Assembly: GCF_022179725.1 (NCBI RefSeq)
Contig: NZ_BPRC01000006.1
Location: forward strand, 186,001 to 250,000
Length of the DNA stretch: 64,000 bases
From: Methylorubrum aminovorans
Lineage (GTDB): Bacteria > Pseudomonadota > Alphaproteobacteria > Rhizobiales > Beijerinckiaceae
Reading direction: 5' to 3'
The notes under the pieces are model-generated. The model had not been told where the DNA came from, searched no databases, and saw only the letters and a list, made by a program, of their open reading frames with translations. Both the position numbers and the translations under genes were made by a program. Below are positions 56,505-64,000 of the stretch, in pieces. Within the stretch, counting starts at the first letter, position 1, and each line of letters opens with the position of its first letter.

Positions 56505-57821
56505 TCAGGGCCGGAGCGCGATCGCGCTTTTCCCGTTCTCGGCGGAGCGCATTCCGGTCGGAACCGGCCGCGAGAGGGTGGCCCGGCCGGAGAAGAACAG
56601 GTCCACGGCCTTGGCCATCGATCCCGTCACCCGGGTGCGCCACTCCTCCGATTGAAGCTTCTCGAGGTCGCTCTTGCTCGACAGGTAGCCGAGTTCGATC
56701 AGCACCGAGGGCACGTCGGGGGAGCGCAGCACCTTGAAGCCGGCCTCGCGGTGCGGCTTCGTGCTCATCTCCATCACCGGCGAGAGCTGGCCCATCAGCC
56801 GGCCGGCAAAGCCCGCCGAGAAGCCGCGTGTCTCGCGGAGCGTCAGTTCCTGGAGGATGTCGGCGACGTCCGCCGGCCCCTCGCCGGATTCGGTCCCGGC
56901 GGCGGCGTCCGCCCGGTTCTCACGCTCGGCGAGCCGGGCCGATTCGCTGTCGGTCGCCTTCTCCGAGCCGGTATAGATCGTGGCGCCCTTCACCTGCGGG
57001 GCGGCCGAGATCGAATCGGCGTGGATCGAGACGAACAGGTCGGCCTTGGCCTCGCGGGCGATGCGCACCCGCTCGGCGAGTGGCACGAACACGTCGCGGT
57101 CGCGGGTCATCGCGAGGCGGTAGCGGCCCGACTGCTCCAGCCGCTCGGCGAAGGACTGGGCGAAGCCGAACACGATATCCTTCTCGAACACCCCCGTGGC
57201 GGCGATGGCGCCGGGGTCGGTGCCGCCATGGCCGGCATCGATGACGATGAGCGGGCGCGTGTCGGCGGCCTCGCCCGCCGACGCGACCTTGGGTGCCGCC
57301 TTGGCGGAGGCGGCCGGGCTCGGATCGCCTGCCACCGCCGCCTTGCGGAAGGTATCGCGATCGACCTTGCGGAAGGGAATCGAGACGAGCACCGCGCCCT
57401 CGCGGGTCTTCGTGGTCTCGATGGGCTCGACCACGGCGGGGCCGGTGAGATCGACCACGATGCGCGAACGGCCCGGCGCGAACAGGCCGTAGCGGAACGA
57501 GGCGATGGCGCCGTCCCGCTTGCGGCCGCTCAGCTTGCCCGTCTCCCCATCGAGCTGGAAGTTGACTTCGGGCAGGTCGATCACCGCCCGGTCCGGCCGC
57601 TCCATCACGAAGGCGCGTGCCTCGATCGCCTTCGACAGGGTGAGGGTGAGCCGCGTGGTACCGTCCCGGCTCGCGGTCTCGGCGGCGATCGCCACCGCCG
57701 CGCCGCCGCCTTGCGGGCCGTCCTGGGCCGTCGCAGGGCCGAAGGCCACGAGCACGCCGCCCAGGAGTGCGAGGGCGGCGACGGGGCGGAGAAGTCCGGG
57801 CAGGCGGGTGCTGTGGGGCAT
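56505..57821 (-). CDS. amiC: N-acetylmuramoyl-L-alanine amidase (AmiC type)
   Basis: A 438-residue exported amidase. The signal peptide is LLRPVAALALLGGVLVAFGP, cut near ATAQ. An AMIN domain (about 40-150: TLTLSKAIEARAFVMERPDR) is followed by a zinc Amidase_3 domain with IVIDAGHGGTDPGA, TRDRDVFVPLAERVRIA, ADLFVSIHADSI, and VLIELGYLSSKSDLEKL with the catalytic Glu. The helical blocking segment typical of EnvC-activated amidases is present (EGPADVADILQELTLRETRG). It splits septal peptidoglycan during division. Confidence 0.9.
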   Translation of the reverse strand: MPHSTRLPGLLRPVAALALLGGVLVAFGPATAQDGPQGGGAAVAIAAETASRDGTTRLTLTLSKAIEARAFVMERPDRAVIDLPEVNFQLDGETGKLSGRKRDGAIASFRYGLFAPGRSRIVVDLTGPAVVEPIETTKTREGAVLVSIPFRKVDRDTFRKAAVAGDPSPAASAKAAPKVASAGEAADTRPLIVIDAGHGGTDPGAIAATGVFEKDIVFGFAQSFAERLEQSGRYRLAMTRDRDVFVPLAERVRIAREAKADLFVSIHADSISAAPQVKGATIYTGSEKATDSESARLAERENRADAAAGTESGEGPADVADILQELTLRETRGFSAGFAGRLMGQLSPVMEMSTKPHREAGFKVLRSPDVPSVLIELGYLSSKSDLEKLQSEEWRTRVTGSMAKAVDLFFSGRATLSRPVPTGMRSAENGKSAIALRP

Positions 57822-57995
57822 CGGTCGGCCAAGGTTCCGGGGAGCCTCCGATACGAGATACGGCCGAGATGGTTAACCGTTCCTCACCCCGCCCGTCGCA
57901 GTCCCGGTGACGCTGTTGTGCAAGAGCGACACCACGGGGCGACACCAATGAGCGTCCCCACGGGGGCTGTGGCGTATCCTGTCCCGCCCTCCCCC

Positions 57996-58181
57996 TCAGG
58001 CGCGGCTGTCGGGCGCCTCCCGTTCGGCCGCCTCGCCGTCGGGCATCTGCCAGGCCCGCCGCCAGACCGCGTGCGCCTCCGAGCCCTCAGGATGCGGGTT
58101 GGCGCTCTCCGGGTCGCCCCGGTAACGGGCCTCGCGCCCCTCCTTCGCCACCGAGGCAAGCGATTGTTCCGGAGCCGACAC
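57996..58181 (-). CDS. Ribosome-modulation-factor-like small protein
   Basis: GTG 58181 with GGGAGGG eight bases upstream gives a 61-residue protein. It contains KEGREARYRGDPESANPHPE, then GSEAHAVWRRAW. The layout 'G..A...G....NPHP.GS..H..W...W' is the signature of the RMF/CrpP-like small-protein family, of which RMF (55 residues) makes ribosome dimers in stationary phase. An upstream ATG at 58325 gives a 109-residue form whose extra part looks non-conserved. Whether it binds ribosomes is inference. Confidence 0.55.
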   Translation of the reverse strand: MSAPEQSLASVAKEGREARYRGDPESANPHPEGSEAHAVWRRAWQMPDGEAAEREAPDSRA

Positions 58182-58325
58182 CGCGAAGCCCTCCCGTAGC
58201 CTTCCCCCATGCCGCCCGGCGGTGCCGGCGGCCTTCTCCGCTTCAAGCCCGCAGGGCGACATCCGGTTCACGACGACGGCACCCACGACCCGGCGCTCCC
58301 GTGACGAAGTGTCGAAGGCCGTCAT

Positions 58326-58870
58326 ACGGAACCCTTGCAATTCTCCCGCGACACTCTGTAATGATATCGACCCCATTCCCGGGTTGGCGCTTCGGCGGCC
58401 CTCGGGCGCGCCCGGGGCATGTCGGCGCCCACCTCGCTCGTATTGGCAGCGTCAGTCGGCGCCTCCCGGCATCCGGGCGGGTGTCACGGCATTCGCGGCC
58501 TCCCGATCATTCCGGGGCGGTCGCGCCCATGAAATCTGTACGGGCCGCTCAACCGGCCCACCATCTTCGCGAGGCCGGATCAGGATGGGAGGACGCACAG
58601 CATCGGTTGCCGCTGCTCGTGCCGAAGGCGCGCGGTTTTCGCGTCGCCTCGCCCCTTCCGTCTCCCCGGCCCTGTTCAACCCCCAGCGCGCCGATGCCCG
58701 GCGCCAGAAGGCGGTTGACGGCAATCCCCTCCCCGCATCCTCCGCGACCTCGGTGACGAGGCCGGCACGCGCCCCTCTCCTTCCGGCCCGTAGGCCGGGG
58801 GCGGCGCCGCCGGGACCAAGCGGCGCGAGCGTGAGGAGAACGACGTCGACCGCCATGTCGAAAGCACGTC
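58326..58870 (+). promoter_or_regulatory. Long leader region upstream of rne
   Basis: No gene is supported in these 545 bp. RNase E mRNAs commonly have long 5' leaders through which the enzyme controls its own synthesis, so much of this region is probably transcribed leader plus promoter. I did not find a clear promoter pair or an obvious single large stem. Confidence 0.35.
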
Positions 58871-61800
58871 ATGGCCAACAACAAGATGCTCATCGATGCG
58901 ATGCATCCGGAGGAGACCCGGGTCGTCACGGTCCAAGGCTCGCGGGTCGAGGAATTTGATTTCGAGGCGGCCAACCGCCGGCCTCTGAGGGGCAACATCT
59001 ATCTCGCCAAGGTCACCCGCGTGGAGCCCTCGCTCCAGGCGGCCTTCGTCGAGTACGGCGGCAACCGCCACGGCTTCCTCGCCTTCAACGAGATCCACCC
59101 CGACTACTACCAGATCCCGATGGCCGACCGCCTCGCGCTGATCGAGGCCGAGGCGCGCGAGGAGGAGGAGCACCGCGAGCGCGAGGAGCGCCGTCCCCCG
59201 CGCGGCCGCCGCTCGCGCGGGCGCCGGGCCGAGGCCCGCGGCGCCCGCAGCGGCGACACGGTGAAGTCGCAGGAAGCGGTCTCGGAGACCGTGTCCGAGG
59301 AAGATGCGATCCCCGGCGAGGGCCAGGCCGCCGACGCGCCGACGCCGGAGGCGATCGAGGCGGTGCGTGCCGCCCTCGTCGAGGAGCGGCCCGAGGGCGA
59401 CGAGGCCCCCGCGGCGGTCGAGCCCGGCGGCGACGCCTCGGCGAGCCTGCCCGAGGCCGCGCTGGAGCCCGGCGCGTCCGCCGGCGACGCGCCGTCCGAC
59501 ACGTCTGCCGAAGGAGCTGTCGAAGGATCGGCCGAGGCGCCGGCCGCGGTCGAGTCCTCCGACATCGCCGCGATCTCCGAGGCGCCGAACCCGCCCGTCG
59601 ACGCGGAAGCCTCCGACGCCGCGTCCGCCGAGGCGGAGACGGTCGAGCCGCAGCCCGTCGCCGCCACGGCGCCGGTCTCCGAGGCCGAGCAGGCCGAAGC
59701 GGAGTCCGACGATGATACCCAGGACTCGGACGCCGAGGATTCGGATGACGAGGACTCGGACGATGAGGATTCCGAGGACGACGAGTCCGACGATGACGAG
59801 GATGAGGACGACGAGGAAGAGGACGAGGATTCGGACGACGAGGAAGAGGACGAGGAATCCGAGGACGGCGAGCGCCGGGTCGCGCAGGTCGGCGGTTCGG
59901 GCGACGCGCTCGCCGAGATCCCCGAGCGTCCGCGCGCCTATCGCCGCCACTACAAGATCCAGGAGGTGATCAAGCGCCGCCAGATCATCCTCGTTCAGGT
60001 CGTCAAGGAGGAGCGCGGCACCAAGGGCGCGGCGCTCACCACCTACCTGTCGCTCGCCGGCCGCTACTCGGTGCTGATGCCCAACACCGGCCGCGGCGGC
60101 GGCATCTCCCGCAAGATCACCTCGGCCGCCGACCGCAAGCGCCTGAAGGAGGTCGTGGCCGATCTCGACGTGCCGGACGGGATGGGGATCATCCTGCGCA
60201 CGGCCGGCGCCTCGCGCACCAAGCCCGAGATCAAGCGCGACTTCGAGTACCTGATGCGCCTGTGGGAGAGCGTGCGCGAGCTGACGCTGTCCTCCACCGC
60301 CCCGGCGCTGGTCTACGAGGAGGGCTCGCTGATCAAGCGGGCGATCCGCGACCTCTACAACAAGGATCTCGACGAGGTTCTGGTCTCAGGCGAGGACGCC
60401 TACCGCGAGGCCAAGGACTTCATGCGGATGCTGATGCCCGGCCAGTCGAAGGTGGTGAAACCCTACCGCGACCCGACGCCGATCTTCGCCCGCTACGGCG
60501 TCGAGCAGCAGCTCGACGCGATGTTCTCGACCCACGTGGCGCTCCGCTCGGGCGGCTACCTCGTCATCAACCCGACCGAGGCGCTGGTCTCGATCGACGT
60601 GAACTCGGGCCGCGCCACCCGCGAGCACGACATCGAGGACACCGCGCTCAAGACGAACCTTGAGGCGGCGGAAGAAGTCGCCCGCCAGGTGCGCCTGCGC
60701 GATCTCGCCGGCCTCGTCGTGATCGACTTCATCGACATGGAGGAGAAGCGCAACAACCGGGCGGTGGAGAAGCGCCTGAACGAGGCGCTCAAGAACGACC
60801 GGGCGCGCATCCAGGTCGGGCGGATCTCGCCCTTCGGCCTCCTGGAGATGAGCCGCCAGCGCATCCGCACCGGCGTGCTCGAATCCTCCTCCATCCCCTG
60901 CGCCCATTGCGGCGGTTCGGGCTTCGTGCGGGCGACCTCCTCGGTGGCGCTGCACATCCTGCGCTCGATCGAGGAGGTGCTGCTCAAGTCGGCGAGCCAC
61001 AACGTCGTGCTGCGCACCCGCACCGAGACCGCGCTCTACATCCTCAACCAGAAGCGGGCGCATCTCTACGATCTGGAGCAGCGCTTCCAGGTGGCGATCA
61101 CCATCTCTGCCGATGACCGGCTCGTGGCGACGTCGGCCTTCCAGCTCGAACGCGGCGAGCCGGCGGTGAAGCACGAGGGCCCGGTGACGGGCGTGCGCGC
61201 GGTGGCGATCTCGCCGGTCTACGAGGCCGAGGAGTTCGAGGACGACATCGTCGAGACCGAGGAGGCCGAGGAGGCCGAGATCACGGCCGAAGCCGAGACC
61301 GAGACGGAGGGCGCCGCCGAGGAGCGCTCGGCCGCCGACGCTTCCGAGGAGAGCGGCGGACGCCGCCGCCGCCGCCGCCGCCGCCGCGGCGGGCGCTCCT
61401 CCGGCGAGGGCGAGGCCCGCGCGCGTCAGGACAACGGCGACGACAACGGGGACGAGGCCGGCGACGACAACGGAGCCGATCCCGAGGACGGCGACGAGGC
61501 TCCCAAATCCGAGGCACAGGTCGCCGAGGCGGCCGTTGGCGCCGAGGCTGAGCGGGACGAGACCGCGTCGGAGGCTGCCGAGGCCGGCGACGACGACGGC
61601 AACGGACGCCGCCGCCGCCGCGGGCGCCGGGGCGGCCGCGGCCGCGGCCGGACTGACCGCAACGGTTCCTCGGACGCGGATCAGGATTCCGAGGCTGACG
61701 AGGCACGTTCGGCAGACGCCTCCGAGGCCGTCTCCGAGGCGCATCCCGAGGAGACCGCCTCCGACGCCCTGCCGGTCGGCCCCGAGGAGCCGGTCAGCGA

Positions 61801-62059
61801 CGCCGACGTGACCACCGTCTCGCTCGCCGCCGAGAACGGCAGCGCCGCCGAGCGGCCCCCGGTCGCTCCCGCACCGGAAGTCGAGCCCATCCAGGCGGAT
61901 GCCGTCGCGGAGGCCGCGACCGAGGCGGCGGCCCCCGTCCCGGCGGCTTTGGAGCCTGCGCCCGAGCCCGTCGCGGTGGTGCTGACCCCGCCCGATCCGA
62001 ACCGCCCGAAGCGGGCCGGCTGGTGGTCGCGCACCAAGGCAGCGCTCGGCGGGGAGTGA
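58871..62059 (+). CDS. rne: Ribonuclease E
   Basis: A 1062-residue RNase E. The S1 RNA-binding domain (LRGNIYLAKVTRVEPSLQAA, residues about 35-75 and 355-390) is split by an insert of about 260 residues, very rich in Glu, Asp and Ala, with an almost pure Asp/Glu/Ser run at about 279-334. After it come the 5'-sensor and DNase I-like domain with catalytic Asp in SIDVNSG (576) and IDFIDMEEKRN (619-622), and the zinc link CAHCGGSG (677-680). The C-terminal third is disordered, with alternating Arg-rich (RRRRRRRRGGRSS) and acidic parts that should scaffold the degradosome; it ends RPKRAGWWSRTK. ATG 58871 precedes the conserved MLIDAMHPEETRV. It starts mRNA decay and rRNA/tRNA processing. Confidence 0.95.
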   Translation: MANNKMLIDAMHPEETRVVTVQGSRVEEFDFEAANRRPLRGNIYLAKVTRVEPSLQAAFVEYGGNRHGFLAFNEIHPDYYQIPMADRLALIEAEAREEEEHREREERRPPRGRRSRGRRAEARGARSGDTVKSQEAVSETVSEEDAIPGEGQAADAPTPEAIEAVRAALVEERPEGDEAPAAVEPGGDASASLPEAALEPGASAGDAPSDTSAEGAVEGSAEAPAAVESSDIAAISEAPNPPVDAEASDAASAEAETVEPQPVAATAPVSEAEQAEAESDDDTQDSDAEDSDDEDSDDEDSEDDESDDDEDEDDEEEDEDSDDEEEDEESEDGERRVAQVGGSGDALAEIPERPRAYRRHYKIQEVIKRRQIILVQVVKEERGTKGAALTTYLSLAGRYSVLMPNTGRGGGISRKITSAADRKRLKEVVADLDVPDGMGIILRTAGASRTKPEIKRDFEYLMRLWESVRELTLSSTAPALVYEEGSLIKRAIRDLYNKDLDEVLVSGEDAYREAKDFMRMLMPGQSKVVKPYRDPTPIFARYGVEQQLDAMFSTHVALRSGGYLVINPTEALVSIDVNSGRATREHDIEDTALKTNLEAAEEVARQVRLRDLAGLVVIDFIDMEEKRNNRAVEKRLNEALKNDRARIQVGRISPFGLLEMSRQRIRTGVLESSSIPCAHCGGSGFVRATSSVALHILRSIEEVLLKSASHNVVLRTRTETALYILNQKRAHLYDLEQRFQVAITISADDRLVATSAFQLERGEPAVKHEGPVTGVRAVAISPVYEAEEFEDDIVETEEAEEAEITAEAETETEGAAEERSAADASEESGGRRRRRRRRRGGRSSGEGEARARQDNGDDNGDEAGDDNGADPEDGDEAPKSEAQVAEAAVGAEAERDETASEAAEAGDDDGNGRRRRRGRRGGRGRGRTDRNGSSDADQDSEADEARSADASEAVSEAHPEETASDALPVGPEEPVSDADVTTVSLAAENGSAAERPPVAPAPEVEPIQADAVAEAATEAAAPVPAALEPAPEPVAVVLTPPDPNRPKRAGWWSRTKAALGGE

Positions 62060-62083
62060 TAGGCAGACGCCCTGTCTGATCGT

Positions 62084-62111
62084 GCGCCCCTCCCCCGGTG
62101 GGGAGGGGCGC
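62084..62111 (+). terminator. Hairpin after rne
   Basis: A perfect 12-bp stem, GCGCCCCTCCCC with GGGGAGGGGCGC around CGGT, 25 bp after the rne stop. No T-run follows, so it may act with Rho or protect the RNA end. Confidence 0.55.
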
Positions 62112-62244
62112 CGCGCGCTTGTCGTTCGCCGACCGGGCATCGTGGTCGAACGGCTTGTCGATCGAGCGGTCCGGTGACGACAGAACCCGGTAGTCACCGT
62201 GTCGAGTTGACCTCTGATTCCCGCCAGGATTGTTGTTCGCTCGG

Positions 62245-63153
62245 ATGTGTCGAGGCGGAGAACCGGCGGTCGCGCGGGCATGCTTGTGGCTGGCGTTCTG
62301 CCTGCTCCTGATCGCAGTCGTCTACGAAGGTGGGCGAACCACGGTGTTCGCGCAGTCTATCGCGGTCGTTTCGATCCTAGTCCTGTTCGCCCATGCGGTT
62401 CTCGCGCTCGGTGTCGGCCGGGCCGTCGCCTTTTCAGCGATCTGTCTGACGGTGACTTTTGCGGTCGAGAATCTTGGCGTCGCCACGGGATTTCCGTTCG
62501 GGGCTTACACCTTCCTCGTCGCGCCCGATTGGCCCCATGTGGGCGCGATCCCGATCATCGTCGGGACGCTCTATTTCGGGATCGGCTATCCCGCCTGGAT
62601 CATCGCCTGCCTGCTCCTGGGCACCGATATCCATGGACCGACGACGCGCCGGGATCTCGTTTTCACACCGATCATCGCGGCTTTTACCTTGACCCAGTGG
62701 GACGTGGTCATGGACCCGGCCAACGCCACGATCGGACGAGCCTGGGCCTGGTTCGAGAGCGGTGGCTATTTCGGCGTTCCGCTCACGAACTTCGTCGGCT
62801 GGTTCTTGACGACGTGGCTGTTTTTCCAGGGCTTCGCTTTGTTCGCCTACCGCAGCCGGGGTGGGAGCCGCGGCGTCCGGCGGAATCCTGCCTTCCTGGC
62901 GGTGCCGGTCCTGCTCTACGCTGCCTCCGCACTCTGCCACCTGCCGCCGCTGCTCGATCCCGATGCAATCGTCGTGGATGCAGGAGGGCGCAGTTGGTCC
63001 GCGGCCGACATCCGTGAGACGGCCGCGATCATGGCACTGTTCACCATGCTCCCACTGGCTCTTCTCGCCTTGATGAAGCTGGTGGAGGCAGCCTTCTTGC
63101 CGAGAGCGCACTCGGTTCAGGGGGACCGGCCAGCGGGACTTCCGATTTTCTGA
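62245..63153 (+). CDS. Carotenoid biosynthesis protein (CruF/DUF422 family)
   Basis: An integral membrane protein of 302 residues with about seven helices. The family core is seen in VENLGVATGFPFGAYTFLVA, GAIPIIVGTLYFGIGYPAWI, TQWDVVMDPANATIGRAWAW and YFGVPLTNFVGWFLTTWLFF. CruF-type enzymes hydrate the psi end of carotenoids, a step towards glycosylated or C50-type pigments, which suits a pink-pigmented methylotroph. The start is uncertain: ATG 62245 has no good ribosome-binding site, and TTG 62230 lies immediately after AGGA. The precise substrate is unknown. Confidence 0.8.
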   Translation: MCRGGEPAVARACLWLAFCLLLIAVVYEGGRTTVFAQSIAVVSILVLFAHAVLALGVGRAVAFSAICLTVTFAVENLGVATGFPFGAYTFLVAPDWPHVGAIPIIVGTLYFGIGYPAWIIACLLLGTDIHGPTTRRDLVFTPIIAAFTLTQWDVVMDPANATIGRAWAWFESGGYFGVPLTNFVGWFLTTWLFFQGFALFAYRSRGGSRGVRRNPAFLAVPVLLYAASALCHLPPLLDPDAIVVDAGGRSWSAADIRETAAIMALFTMLPLALLALMKLVEAAFLPRAHSVQGDRPAGLPIF

Positions 63154-63184
63154 AGGCGGAGCAGCGCGTCTTCCCGGCGAATGC

Positions 63185-64000
63185 TCAGCCCAGCCACCCC
63201 TTCAGCCGCCTCACCGCCTCGGCGCAATCCGCCTGCGAGCCGGCGAAGGAGAAGCGGATGTGGTGGCCGCCCTCCTCCGGGTCGAAGTCGAGGCCGGGTG
63301 TGGCGGCCACGCCCGCCTCGTCGAGCATGCGCCGGCAGAAGGCGCCGGCATCGTCCGTCAAACGACCGATGTCGGCGTAGAGGTAGAAGGCGCCGTCCAC
63401 CGGGTGGATGCCGGTGAAGCCGAGAGGCGGCAGCGCGTCGAGGAGCAGGGCGCGGTTCCGCGCGTAGCCGTCGCGGATCGCCACGATCTCGTCGAGCGTG
63501 CCGAAGGCGGCCAGCGCCGCGATCTGCGAGAGATAGGGCGCCGAGATGTAGAGGTTCTGCGCCAGCCGCTCGATCCCGCGCACGAGGGCGTCGGGCACGA
63601 CCATCCAGCCGACCCGCCAGCCGGTCATGCAGTAGAATTTCGAGAACGAGTTGATGACGACGGCGTCGTCGTCGAATTGCAGGGCGGTGGCCGTCGGCAC
63701 GCCGTAGCTGAGCCCGTGATAGATCTCGTCGGAGATGAAGGGCAGGCCCAAGGACCGCGCGGTGGCGCAGAGTTCGGCGAGGCGGGCCGGCGCGATCACC
63801 GTGCCGGAGGGGTTGGCCGGGCTCATCACCAGCAGGCCCGAGAGCCGCTCCGCCGCGTGGACCGTGCGCACCAGCGCCGGAGTCGGGGCGTAGCGGTCCT
63901 CGGCGCGCAGGGTGAGCGGCTGCGGGATCAGATCGAGGGCGCGCAGGATGCCGTCATAGGCCGGGTAGCCGGGGCGCGGCACGCCGATCCGCGCGCCGGC
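63185..64000 (-). CDS. PLP-dependent aminotransferase, class I/II (partial)
   Basis: The C-terminal 270 or so residues of a fold-type I aminotransferase; the start is beyond the right edge. Visible motifs are PRPGYPAYDGIL, MSPANPSGTVI (Asn for PLP), FISDEIYHGLSYG (Asp/Tyr), the Schiff-base Lys in SFSKFYCMTGWRVGW, and the C-terminal Arg in HHIRFSFAGS. The sequence resembles aspartate/aromatic-type aminotransferases. Substrate cannot be set from this part. Confidence 0.85.
   Translation of the reverse strand, partial: AGARIGVPRPGYPAYDGILRALDLIPQPLTLRAEDRYAPTPALVRTVHAAERLSGLLVMSPANPSGTVIAPARLAELCATARSLGLPFISDEIYHGLSYGVPTATALQFDDDAVVINSFSKFYCMTGWRVGWMVVPDALVRGIERLAQNLYISAPYLSQIAALAAFGTLDEIVAIRDGYARNRALLLDALPPLGFTGIHPVDGAFYLYADIGRLTDDAGAFCRRMLDEAGVAATPGLDFDPEEGGHHIRFSFAGSQADCAEAVRRLKGWLG

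Overview
The window looks like the chromosome of a high-GC alphaproteobacterium, most likely Methylobacterium/Methylorubrum or a near relative in the Hyphomicrobiales. This rests on overall composition, the RNase E architecture, the opgGH pair, the paoABC and sfnB/sfnG genes and the integrase and IS types. It is inference: no rRNA or phylogenetic marker search was possible.

Layout. (1) 1-2.0 kb: the end of one integrated element, with a frameshifted tyrosine integrase. (2) 2.0-37.5 kb: a 35.5-kb accessory island. Its edges are two direct 14-bp copies of the 3' end of a tRNA-Ser(UGA) gene, at 2022 and 37515. Near-identical integrase arm-type repeats lie just inside both edges (2086 and 37372), and a P4-type integrase sits next to the intact tRNA. 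(3) 37.7-64 kb: ordinary core chromosome.

Inside the island, 2-23.6 kb is a surface-polysaccharide region broken up by insertion sequences. A five-gene minus-strand operon (rfbF, rfbG, a C-methyltransferase, an RfbC-like epimerase and a reductase) should make a CDP-activated branched 6-deoxyhexose. It lies between two direct copies of an ISL3 element. Next come rfbB, a broken rfbD and rfbA (dTDP-rhamnose pathway), two AT-rich glycosyltransferase-type genes, and an ABC-2 polysaccharide-export permease that has lost its ATPase. Between them are remnants of IS3, IS5-like, IS110 and IS481 elements and an AT-rich patch encoding a regulator with three tandem XRE domains.

The right part of the island (23.7-37.4 kb) is a mobilisation module. 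It contains a truncated DUF4011-type helicase with an unknown partner gene, about ten copies of a TCATTYMCA motif, a likely IncQ-type origin of transfer (27782-27828) and a MobA/MobL relaxase. A three-gene operon follows that resembles exonuclease VII but is very divergent (two XseA-like proteins and one XseB-like protein), then an AlpA-like excisionase and the integrase. The exonuclease VII-like trio beside a relaxase is the best candidate here for an undescribed system.

The core part carries tRNA-Ser, opgH/opgG (periplasmic glucans), a DHH phosphoesterase, a luciferase-like oxidoreductase, an NCS2 purine permease, paoABC (periplasmic aldehyde oxidase), sfnB/sfnG (sulfone-sulfur use), PBP1A, an AmiC-type amidase, a small RMF-like protein, RNase E with a long acidic insert, a CruF-like carotenoid enzyme and the end of an aminotransferase gene.
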